8,438 bases of DNA from DASXBA01 sp046729895 (lineage in GTDB: Bacteria > Actinomycetota > Thermoleophilia > Solirubrobacterales > Thermoleophilaceae). A program made the translations under genes and the position numbers. The DNA is taken from the NCBI GenBank assembly GCA_046729895.1, contig JBKPHP010000243.1, forward strand, positions 1-8,438. The letters are read 5' to 3'. The notes beneath the pieces were generated by a model. It saw only the letters and a program-made list of their open reading frames with translations, was not told the DNA's origin and did no database searches. Each line of letters starts with the position of its first letter. The first letter of the stretch is position 1. Shown here piece after piece: positions 1 to 5,764 of the stretch.

Positions 1-519
1 GACCTCCAGGCCCATCCGGTGCAGGTCCGGCTCGGCGAACTCGCGCACCGCCTGCACCAGCCGCTGCCGCTCGCGGTAGACGTCCTCGATCGAGAGCGCG
101 CCCACGGCGGTCCGCATGTGGCCCTCTACCGCCTGAAGGGCCGTCCGCACGATGTCCTCGCGGCCTCTGGAGAGGAACTGCTCCGCTGCGCGCTCGATGT
201 CCTCGTCGGAGCTCCCGATCTTGACCATGCAGACGCCGTCCACCTGCACCGGCACCCCGTGCGTGGAGTAGGTCTCCGCGGTGCGCACGTCGAACTGCAT
301 CAGCTCGAGCGACAGCCGCTGCACTTTCTCGCGGAAGGGCCGCACGTAGGTGCCGCCGCCGCGGACCACGCGGTAGCCGCTCCCCTTGCGCCGCCGGCGA
401 CCGGAGATGATCAGCACTTCGTTCGGTCCGACCTTGGTGTACTGGTGCGCCCAGACCGCGAAGGCGATCAGGGCCAGGCCGGCGAGAATGGACCCGCCGA
501 TGATGAGCGCTAGCTCCAT
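1..519 (-). CDS. SPFH/flotillin-like membrane protein (N-terminal part, cut by window edge)
   Basis: The first 173 residues are present; the frame is open at the left edge. A single hydrophobic segment at about residues 4-24 is followed directly by the SPFH entry signature VGPNEVLIISG (30-40). Then come RVVRGGGTYVRPF (50-62) and a stretch typical of the flotillin/YqiK/FloT branch (EKVQRLSLELMQFDV, 64-78). Family members are inner-membrane scaffold proteins that oligomerise and organise membrane domains; the exact role here is not known. ATG at 519 is preceded by a strong AGGAGG 10 nt upstream, which lies inside the preceding gene. The start overlaps that gene's stop by 10 nt, so the two are probably translationally coupled as the distal end of the amtB-glnB operon. 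The coiled-coil and C-terminal part that would separate FloT, FloA and YqiK subtypes is missing. Confidence 0.88.
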   Translation of the reverse strand, partial: MELALIIGGSILAGLALIAFAVWAHQYTKVGPNEVLIISGRRRRKGSGYRVVRGGGTYVRPFREKVQRLSLELMQFDVRTAETYSTHGVPVQVDGVCMVKIGSSDEDIERAAEQFLSRGREDIVRTALQAVEGHMRTAVGALSIEDVYRERQRLVQAVREFAEPDLHRMGLEV

Positions 520-1649
520 GCTGCTTGAACCTCCTCTTGGGGGTTGGTGCGGATCGCCTCAGCCTCGAGGCGCTCCGCGCGCGGCGCCTGCACCGCGTGG
601 ATCTCGACCTCCTCCGCGAAGCGGAGGAACTCGTCGCCGGCGAGGTGGCGGCCCACCTGCAGGGCCAGGCGGTCGTCGTCCGGCGCGAGAAAGACGTTGA
701 TTCCGCGGTCCTCGAGGGCGACGGCCACATCGCCGGCACCGGTGCGGCGCACGGCAAGCTCCAGTCGCGAGGCCTCGCGGTCCGTCAGGTAGGCGACGAG
801 CCGCGTGCCGGCGTCCTGGGTGCGCTCCTCGGCCGCGCGCCAGATCTCGGGCCGGACGTCGGCGGCGTACATGCCCTCGGCTGCGCCGGAGCGGGCCCGA
901 GCGAACTCGCTGCGAAGGAACCGCAGGAGCGCGATCACGTCGGGAGCCGCCGGCGCCGTGTCCTCGACGGTCGGCCCGCCTCCCTTGCGCCGCCGCTCGG
1001 GTCGACGAAGCTCGGTCGGGCGGCCCACGATGCCGACGACCGGCCCGTCCGGCGACACGCCCTCGACGGCCGGCAGCCAGAGCTCCGAGTCGGTGTGCGA
1101 GCGGAAGACGGCCGCCGGCTCGACCAGCTTGAGATCGCGTGGACGAACCACGCCCACCTTCACCTCCTCGGCATCGCGCACGTAGCCGGCGGAGATCAGA
1201 TACCGGCAGACCACGCGCCGGATGCCGGCGAGGTCAGCCGCCTTCAGCTTGGGCCCTCCCAGCACCGGCGACGTGAGCTCACCGCCGTGCTCGTACACGG
1301 GCAGCTCGTAGTCCATCGCGGGCACGCGGAAATAGCAGAGGGGGAGGGACCGCCCGGGGGCGAGGCCCTCGAGCTGCCGCGCCACCTTCGCCTTGAGCGA
1401 GTACACGTTGGCGGCCTCGAGCGTTTGGCCAGCGACCTCGCAGACGTGGATCTCCTTGAGGATCGGATGCGGCGCCGGATTCGGCCGTCGCTGCACGGGC
1501 AGCCGGGCGGTCTCCTGTCCGCCGAACCCCGCCCGTACGCCGAGCCGGTAGACGTACTGGCCGCTCTCCGCGCGCTCGAGGAAGATCGGCACGGGCTCGT
1601 GCTCGCCGCGGTCGGCCATCACGTGCCGGATCCAGCTCCAGAGGCCCAC
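510..1649 (-). CDS. Unrecognised 379-aa soluble protein between glnB and the SPFH gene
   Basis: I do not recognise a family. There is no signal peptide or transmembrane segment. The protein appears to have two parts: residues about 15-207, with beta-rich stretches such as QYVYRLGVRAGF and a segment AGIRRVVCRYLISAGYV (141-157), and residues about 237-379. A polar linker at 208-236 (RPTELRRPERRRKGGG, then acidic/Ala-Pro) joins them. The second part starts with an amphipathic helix (VIALLRFLRSEFARA) and has a beta-like run (RLELAVRR, VAVALEDRGINVFLAP). High third-position GC supports real coding. GTG at 1649 is chosen because AGGTGG lies 6 nt upstream; ATG at 1619 lacks a well-placed site. It starts 15 nt after the glnB stop and overlaps the SPFH start by 10 nt. 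A partner or regulator of the SPFH protein is a guess from gene order only. Confidence 0.8.
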   Translation of the reverse strand: MGLWSWIRHVMADRGEHEPVPIFLERAESGQYVYRLGVRAGFGGQETARLPVQRRPNPAPHPILKEIHVCEVAGQTLEAANVYSLKAKVARQLEGLAPGRSLPLCYFRVPAMDYELPVYEHGGELTSPVLGGPKLKAADLAGIRRVVCRYLISAGYVRDAEEVKVGVVRPRDLKLVEPAAVFRSHTDSELWLPAVEGVSPDGPVVGIVGRPTELRRPERRRKGGGPTVEDTAPAAPDVIALLRFLRSEFARARSGAAEGMYAADVRPEIWRAAEERTQDAGTRLVAYLTDREASRLELAVRRTGAGDVAVALEDRGINVFLAPDDDRLALQVGRHLAGDEFLRFAEEVEIHAVQAPRAERLEAEAIRTNPQEEVQAAWS

Positions 1650-1664
1650 GCTAGGCCACCTGCC

Positions 1665-2045
1665 TCAGTACCCCCAGCCGACCGGCGCCTCGTGGCGCAC
1701 GGACTCCGGGCCGCGCTCGCCGGTGCGGATCCGCACCGACTCGACCACGTCGAAGACGAACAGGCGCCCGTCGCCCGTTTCGCCCGTGTAGGCGGCGGCC
1801 ACGATGGCGTCGACTGCCTTGTCCACGATGTCGCCCGACACCACCGACTCGACCTTGAGCTTGGGCAGCAGCGAGATGTTGGCCCGCGAGCCGCGGTACT
1901 GCTCCGTATAGCCCTTCTGGCGCCCGCAGCCCATGACCTCGGTCACATTCAGGCCGCTCACCCCGAGCTCGTCGAGGGCGTTCTGCACGTCCTGGAGGCG
2001 CTCGGGACGGATGATGGCTTCGATCTTCTGCATCGGTGACGGCAT
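1665..2045 (-). CDS. glnB: PII signal-transduction protein (GlnB/GlnK family) with altered T-loop
   Basis: 126 residues; PII proteins sense ATP/ADP and 2-oxoglutarate and control partners such as the ammonium channel. The family core is clear: KIEAIIRP (7-14), VTEVMGCGRQKGYTE (34-48), LPKLKVE (60-66), the B-loop TGETGDGRLFVF (87-98) and the C-loop VRIRTGE (104-110). Ligand residues Gln39 and Lys58 of E. coli GlnB are kept as Gln43 and Lys62. The T-loop reads YRGSRANISLLPK, so the E. coli Tyr51 position (uridylylated, or adenylylated in actinobacteria) is Ala55. Ser53 matches the Ser49 phosphorylated in cyanobacterial PII. ATG at 2045 has AGGAGA 8 nt upstream; the internal Met5, nearer the usual family start, is about 20 nt from it. 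It begins 3 nt after the amtB stop, the classic amtB-glnK arrangement, so glnK would be an equally fair name. Confidence 0.95.
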   Translation of the reverse strand: MPSPMQKIEAIIRPERLQDVQNALDELGVSGLNVTEVMGCGRQKGYTEQYRGSRANISLLPKLKVESVVSGDIVDKAVDAIVAAAYTGETGDGRLFVFDVVESVRIRTGERGPESVRHEAPVGWGY

Positions 2046-2048
2046 TGG

Positions 2049-3425
2049 CTAGCTCTCCTGTGTTCGCGCCGACAGGCCGATCGGAACAGGCCTCGGTGTT
2101 GGCCTCCCCGCGGGTGGCGCGGGCGGGTGGTACTCGGAGCCGGGAACGGGCATGAACTGCTCCGGGTAGCCCCACATGCCGTGCTCGACCAGGTCGAGCC
2201 CGTACCGCTCCTCCTCCGGCCTCACCCGCAGGCCGTAGGTGGCCTTGATCAGGAAGAAGATCAGGAAGGAGATCGTGAACACGGCCGCGAACGCCGCGCT
2301 GACGCCGAGCGCCTGAACGCCGAGCTGCTTGATCCCGTCGCCGTACACCAGGCCGCCCTGCCCGATTCCGTTCAGCTCGGCCAGCCGCGGTGACGTGAAA
2401 AGCCCGCAGGAGAGCGTGCCCCAGATACCGGCCACCCCGTGCGCGGACAAGGCGCCCACGGGGTCGTCGAGCACCTTGTCGATCAGGATCACCGAGAACA
2501 CGACGATCACGCCCGCCACGAAGCCGATGATCGGGGCCGCCCAGAACTCGACGTAACCGGAGGGCGCCGTGATCGCGACCAGCGCCGCGATCGCGCCGTT
2601 GCCGGTCATCCCGATGTCGAACGTCCGGGTGACGAGCCAGATGGCGAGCATGGCTCCGAGCACCCCGGAGGCGGCGGCCAGGTTGGTGACCACCGCCACC
2701 TCGGCGAAGCGGCCGCCGATCGCGCCCAGCGTGGAGCCGGGGTTGAAGCCGAACCAGCCGAACCAGAGGATGAAGACGGCGAGACCCACGAACGGCATCG
2801 AGTGGCCCGGGATGACGTTGGGCTTGCCGTCCGGCCCGTACTTGCCCTGGCGCGGGCCTAGCAGCAGGAGCGCCGCAAAGGCCCCCGTCGCGCCGATCAG
2901 GTGGACTACGGTCGAGCCGGCGAAGTCCTGCATGCCGAAGTTGGCGGACAGCCAGCCGCCGCCGAAGATCCAGTGGCTGACGACCGGGTAGATCAGCGAG
3001 CTGAAGATCACGGCGTAGATGAGGTAGGCGCCGAACTTGATTCGCTCGAGCGTCGTGCCCCAGACGATCGCGAGCGAGACCGCGCAGAAGACGAACTGGA
3101 AGAAGAACTTGGCCGGCACCGTGGCGTGCGAGAAGCTCATCGCCGGGAAGAGGTCGCCGTTGGTGGTGTCGAGGAAGGCGCCGTGGGTGCCGGCCAGCCA
3201 GCCCGCGCCGCCGAAGGCCAGGGCAAAGCCGATCGTCCAATAGCAAAGCGCCGCGATGGAGAAGTTCGCGAGCACCTTGGGCACGATCGTCCCGGCGTTC
3301 TTCATCCGCGAGAACCCGACCTCGAGGAACATGAAGCCGAGCTGCATGAGCATCACGAGCACCGCCGCGACCACGACCCAGGTCGTCTCCACGGCGACGG
3401 TGAGATCGTTCACCTGCTGCTTCAA
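2049..3425 (-). CDS. amtB: Ammonium transporter (Amt/AmtB channel)
   Basis: 458 residues from TTG 3425, normal for Amt, with about 11 hydrophobic segments. It conducts ammonium/ammonia across the cytoplasmic membrane and is gated by the adjacent PII protein. Visible family hallmarks are KNAGTIVPKVLANFS (42-56), the Phe gate FQFVF (Phe113) with second gate Phe227 in GWFGFNPGS, Asp167 in DFAGSTVVH, the twin pore histidines His175 and His329 (GALSAHGVAGIWG), and DDPVGA just before. The cytoplasmic tail keeps YGLDLVEHG and then a Pro-rich end. The E. coli Trp148 position is Phe154. TTG at 3425 is favoured by AAAGGA 6 nt upstream; GTG at 3413 (MNDLTVAVETTW) is the alternative. The frame is open further upstream to 3689, but that part has no Amt similarity and overlaps the ybaK gene. 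First gene of the operon amtB-glnB-unknown-SPFH. Confidence 0.95.
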   Translation of the reverse strand: MKQQVNDLTVAVETTWVVVAAVLVMLMQLGFMFLEVGFSRMKNAGTIVPKVLANFSIAALCYWTIGFALAFGGAGWLAGTHGAFLDTTNGDLFPAMSFSHATVPAKFFFQFVFCAVSLAIVWGTTLERIKFGAYLIYAVIFSSLIYPVVSHWIFGGGWLSANFGMQDFAGSTVVHLIGATGAFAALLLLGPRQGKYGPDGKPNVIPGHSMPFVGLAVFILWFGWFGFNPGSTLGAIGGRFAEVAVVTNLAAASGVLGAMLAIWLVTRTFDIGMTGNGAIAALVAITAPSGYVEFWAAPIIGFVAGVIVVFSVILIDKVLDDPVGALSAHGVAGIWGTLSCGLFTSPRLAELNGIGQGGLVYGDGIKQLGVQALGVSAAFAAVFTISFLIFFLIKATYGLRVRPEEERYGLDLVEHGMWGYPEQFMPVPGSEYHPPAPPAGRPTPRPVPIGLSARTQES

Positions 3426-3588
3426 GGGCGGTCCTTTCGCTCGCTTTGAGGCACGGCCGCCCGGCCCGGAGACCGGACGGCCACTAGTGTGAGCCGTCCC
3501 TTGGGCCCAGTCATTCGCCCCGTGTACAGGATTTACGGCGGGGGTTTGTACGGGTGGAGCAGGCCCTCTCGCCGAGCCTGGACCAGGC
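3426..3588 (-). promoter_or_regulatory. amtB operon leader and presumed promoter region, with hairpin
   Basis: 163-nt gap between the ybaK stop and the amtB start. An inverted repeat GGACGGC (3475-3481) / GCCGTCC (3493-3499) encloses the palindrome CACTAGTG (3482-3489) and would form a hairpin in the amtB leader RNA. The least GC-rich stretch, about 3523-3551, contains TGTACA and a second TGTAC and is the likeliest promoter area. I could not find a convincing -35/-10 pair or a clear GlnR-type box. AAAGGA at 3432-3437 is the amtB ribosome binding site. GCCTGGACCAGGC (3576-3588), right after the ybaK stop, is a weak dyad with no T-tract, so a terminator is not supported. Confidence 0.4.
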
Positions 3589-4041
3589 CTAGGCGCCGAG
3601 CGTGGAGACCCGGGCCTGCGTGCAGTCGGCCAGGCGGCGGGGATCCACGCAGAAGAGGCTGTGCGGGTCGCCGGCGGAGGCCCACACACGATCGCGGCGC
3701 AGCAGCGCCTCGTCGAAGACCACCGGCAGGCCGTGGCCTACGGGTGGTACCCCGCCGATCGGGAAGCCGGTGGCGGCGCGCACCTCGTCCGCGCCGGCCT
3801 GGCGAACCTCGGCGCAGTCGAACACGTCGGCCACCCTGCTTGGATCGATCTGATGCTCGCCGGAGGCCACGCAGACGACCGGCTCGCCGTCGCAGACGAA
3901 CACGATCGACTTAGCGATCTCGCCCTCCCCGCAGCCCACGGCGCGGGCGGCATCGCCGACCGTCCGGGTGGATTCCTCCAGGCGCTGTACGGTGACCTCG
4001 AGGCCCAGCTCGCGGGCCGTGTCCACGACCTTCTCTCTCAT
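3589..4041 (-). CDS. YbaK/EbsC-family aminoacyl-tRNA deacylase
   Basis: 150 residues, the usual single-domain length. The family removes wrongly attached amino acids from tRNA (for example Cys-tRNAPro or Ala-tRNAPro, depending on subgroup) in the cytoplasm. Seen here are the invariant lysine Lys44 in EIAKSIVF (41-48), VVCVASGEHQID (55-66), and the glycine/proline signature GFPIGGVPPVGHG (92-104), followed by VVFDEALLR and VWASAGDPHSLF. The N-terminus (REKVVDTARELGLEVTVQRLEESTRTVGDAARAVG) is the typical helix plus strand of YbaK domains. ATG at 4041 has AGGAG 5 nt upstream. The gene lies 18 nt after the WS/DGAT stop, so co-transcription is likely. Sequence alone does not tell YbaK, ProX and EbsC specificities apart, so no symbol is given. 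Confidence 0.92.
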   Translation of the reverse strand: MREKVVDTARELGLEVTVQRLEESTRTVGDAARAVGCGEGEIAKSIVFVCDGEPVVCVASGEHQIDPSRVADVFDCAEVRQAGADEVRAATGFPIGGVPPVGHGLPVVFDEALLRRDRVWASAGDPHSLFCVDPRRLADCTQARVSTLGA

Positions 4042-4059
4042 TACGGCTCCTATCTAACT

Positions 4060-5508
4060 CTACGCGCGGGCCTGCGTTACGGATCGCCGCTCGCCGGTAG
4101 GCAGCGAAGGTTCGGCGAGCTCCACGTCCGCAGCCTCGGCGAGCTCGGCGAGCGACTCGCGGAGATCCTCGGCCACGTCCTCGAGGTCCCAGAGCAGGTC
4201 GTAGTCGCCTACCAGGCCGAAGTTGATCCGGCCGTTGTAGCTCATGAGCGCGATGCCCAGACCCTGGTTGCGGGCCAGCGGGACCATCGGGAACGGCTGC
4301 TTCAGCTCCCTGCCGAGCAGGTAGAGCGGGAACTGCGGGCCCGGCACGTTCGTTACGACCAGGTTGAAGAAGCGCTGCCGTGACATCAGGCGGGAGGCCT
4401 GGTCCATGATCGTGGGCGGCGCAAACCCGGTCAGCTGGGTGAGCACCTGGGCCCCGACCGCCTGGCCGCCCTCCTTCAGGCCTTCGAGCTCCTCGCGAAC
4501 CACGTCCAGGCGCGCGACCGGCTCCTGACACCACACGGGGAGCGGCGCCATCATGGCCGCGACGCGGTTGCCCAGGGCGCCACGCTCGACGTCGGTTCGC
4601 ACGCTCACCGGGACCATCGCCTTGAGCTCGAGCCCGTCGGTGTTCTGCCCCTTCCTGCGAAGGTGGCGACCGAGCCCGCCGGCCACGGTGGCAAGGACGA
4701 CGTCGTTGACGCTGCCGCCCAGCCGGTTCTTGATCGCCTTCAGGTCGGCGAGCTCGGCGCGGACCCAGGTGCACCGGCGGTGTGGGCCGATCGACCTGTT
4801 GTAGGGGCTGCGGGGAGCGGCGTTGATACCGGCCCAGGCCATCGCTCCCACCCCGGCTGCCGCCTCGCGGACGCCGTCCAGCACCCGCCGCGGGCCGCGT
4901 ACCGCCGCACGCGCCGTGCGCACGATCTCGCCCGGCGCCGTGGTCCGCTCGAGCAAAGCCTCCCCGAGCAGCTGCGCCCGCGACGGCAGCGGGCGGGGCA
5001 GCCAGCGATCGCCCGGATCCGGCGGGGCGGCGGGTTCCGGGGAGGCATCGAACAGCACGGTCACGATGTCGACGCCGGAGATCCCGTCCACGAGGGAATG
5101 GTGCGTCTTGGCCAGGAGCGCGAAGCGCCCGTCCTCCACGCCCTCCACGAGCCAGATCTCCCACAGGGGCTTGTCGCGGTCGAGCTGCTGGGAGAAGACT
5201 CGCCCCGCCAGCGCCTTGAGTTGCTGCTCCGAGCCGGGGGAAGGGAGGGCCGTCGAGCGCACGTGGTAGCGCAGGTTCAGGTGCGGGTCGTCAACCCATT
5301 TGGGGCGGCCCTGAGCCAGGGGAACGAACGCAAGCCGCTGGCGGTAGCGCGGCACCAGGTGCAGGCGCCGCTCGATCGCTTCGAGCAGCTCGCTGTACGA
5401 GGGAGGCTCGCCGTCGAACAGCATGACCGACGCAACGTGCATGTGGGCCGAGGCGTCCTCGAGGTGGAGGAACGACGCATCGAGTGGGCTGAGCCGGTCC
5501 CCGGCCAC
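4060..5508 (-). CDS. Wax ester synthase / diacylglycerol O-acyltransferase (WS/DGAT)
   Basis: 482 residues, standard for bacterial WS/DGAT enzymes, which move fatty acyl groups from acyl-CoA to diacylglycerol or long-chain alcohols to make storage triacylglycerol or wax ester at the membrane/lipid-body surface. Motifs in order: RLSPLDASFLHLED (5-18), PLWE (114-117), the catalytic HHSLVDG (136-142, HHxxxDG), NDVVLA (268-273), GALGNR (311-316), and VTNVPGP (386-392). The most variable part is the usual linker around 155-235. The start is GTG at 5508, only a few residues before the conserved N-terminus. It has no good Shine-Dalgarno, but TACGGT (minus strand, 5516-5521) ends 7 nt before it, so a leaderless message is possible. 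A CRP-type palindrome lies 31 nt upstream. ybaK follows 18 nt downstream. Substrate preference cannot be read from the sequence. Confidence 0.94.
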   Translation of the reverse strand: MAGDRLSPLDASFLHLEDASAHMHVASVMLFDGEPPSYSELLEAIERRLHLVPRYRQRLAFVPLAQGRPKWVDDPHLNLRYHVRSTALPSPGSEQQLKALAGRVFSQQLDRDKPLWEIWLVEGVEDGRFALLAKTHHSLVDGISGVDIVTVLFDASPEPAAPPDPGDRWLPRPLPSRAQLLGEALLERTTAPGEIVRTARAAVRGPRRVLDGVREAAAGVGAMAWAGINAAPRSPYNRSIGPHRRCTWVRAELADLKAIKNRLGGSVNDVVLATVAGGLGRHLRRKGQNTDGLELKAMVPVSVRTDVERGALGNRVAAMMAPLPVWCQEPVARLDVVREELEGLKEGGQAVGAQVLTQLTGFAPPTIMDQASRLMSRQRFFNLVVTNVPGPQFPLYLLGRELKQPFPMVPLARNQGLGIALMSYNGRINFGLVGDYDLLWDLEDVAEDLRESLAELAEAADVELAEPSLPTGERRSVTQARA

Positions 5509-5539
5509 GGTTAGGACCGTATCGGAAGGGCAGCAGTAA

Positions 5540-5555
5540 TGTGACGGCCGTCACA
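5540..5555. promoter_or_regulatory. CRP/FNR-family operator palindrome in a divergent promoter region
   Basis: TGTGACGGCCGTCACA is a perfect 16-bp palindrome that matches the CRP half-sites TGTGA-N6-TCACA exactly. It lies between the divergent WS/DGAT gene (start 5508, minus) and the riboswitch/RlpA-like transcript (plus). Weak -10-like hexamers flank it on both sides: TACGGT on the minus strand at 5516-5521 and TAGCCT on the plus strand at 5576-5581. These would put the palindrome centre (5547.5) about 40 bp upstream of both start points, close to the class II activator position of -41.5. The match is seen directly; binding by a CRP homologue and activation are inferred. Confidence 0.7.
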
Positions 5556-5600
5556 CAGGCCGCGTGCTCGTCGCGTAGCCTGCGACGGTTGTTCGATAGG

Positions 5601-5741
5601 CCTAGCCGAGCCGGCGCCTTCCATAGGCGTCGGACGGGGGACCCACTCGTCGCGTAATCGCGGCGGGGGCGAATCCGCGGGTGATCCCGTGGTAGCGCCT
5701 CACAGGAAGCGCGAGCCCGTCAGCTAACCCCGTAGGCGAGG
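5601..5741 (+). promoter_or_regulatory. Cyclic di-AMP riboswitch (ydaO/yuaA type)
   Basis: The leader of the RlpA-like gene carries the hallmark 3' segment GTCAGCTAACCCCGTAGGC (5719-5737), nearly identical to that of known ydaO riboswitches. Other conserved blocks come in the correct order: GCCGAGCC (5605-5612), GGGGGACCCA (5636-5645), GGGGGCGAATCC (5665-5676) and GTAGCGCC...GCGC before the GAGCCCGTC stretch. P1 can form between CCTAGCC (5601-5607) and GGCGAGG (5735-5741) with one A/G mismatch. Such elements bind c-di-AMP and in actinobacteria often precede wall hydrolase genes. AAGGGG, the probable ribosome binding site, follows at 5749-5754. No T-rich terminator is visible, so translational control is possible, but the expression platform is unresolved. 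Confidence 0.88.
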
Positions 5742-5764
5742 GGCCGGGAAGGGGAACTCGTCCC

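Noticed and set aside
525..2039. Long plus-strand open frame (504 codons) opposite glnB and the 379-aa gene
   Set aside because: Its translation is low-complexity (rich in R, H, D, L) with no domain, and it is antisense to glnB, which is certain. GC-rich DNA keeps such antisense frames open.
1651..3246. 531-codon minus-strand frame over amtB and glnB
   Set aside because: Alternative frame of two clearly identified genes; the translation is Arg/Gly/Ala-rich with no motif.
3523..3551. TGTAC repeats upstream of amtB as a nitrogen-regulator site
   Set aside because: They do not fit a GlnR or NtrC consensus that I can state with confidence; two 5-bp matches are weak evidence.
3576..3588. GCCTGGACCAGGC dyad after the ybaK stop as a terminator
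   Set aside because: Only a short stem after allowing a loop, and no T-tract follows.
3426..3689. 88-codon upstream extension of the amtB frame to 3689
   Set aside because: It overlaps the ybaK 3' end, reads as Pro/Arg/Ser-rich non-membrane sequence, and Amt proteins begin just before the first membrane helix, where a Shine-Dalgarno and TTG are present.
3911..5164. 417-codon minus-strand frame inside the WS/DGAT gene
   Set aside because: Shadow of the WS/DGAT gene in another frame; Gly/Arg-rich with no motif, while the true frame carries all family motifs.
4663..5514. 283-codon plus-strand frame opposite WS/DGAT
   Set aside because: Antisense to an intact, well-supported gene; no recognisable domain or ribosome binding site.
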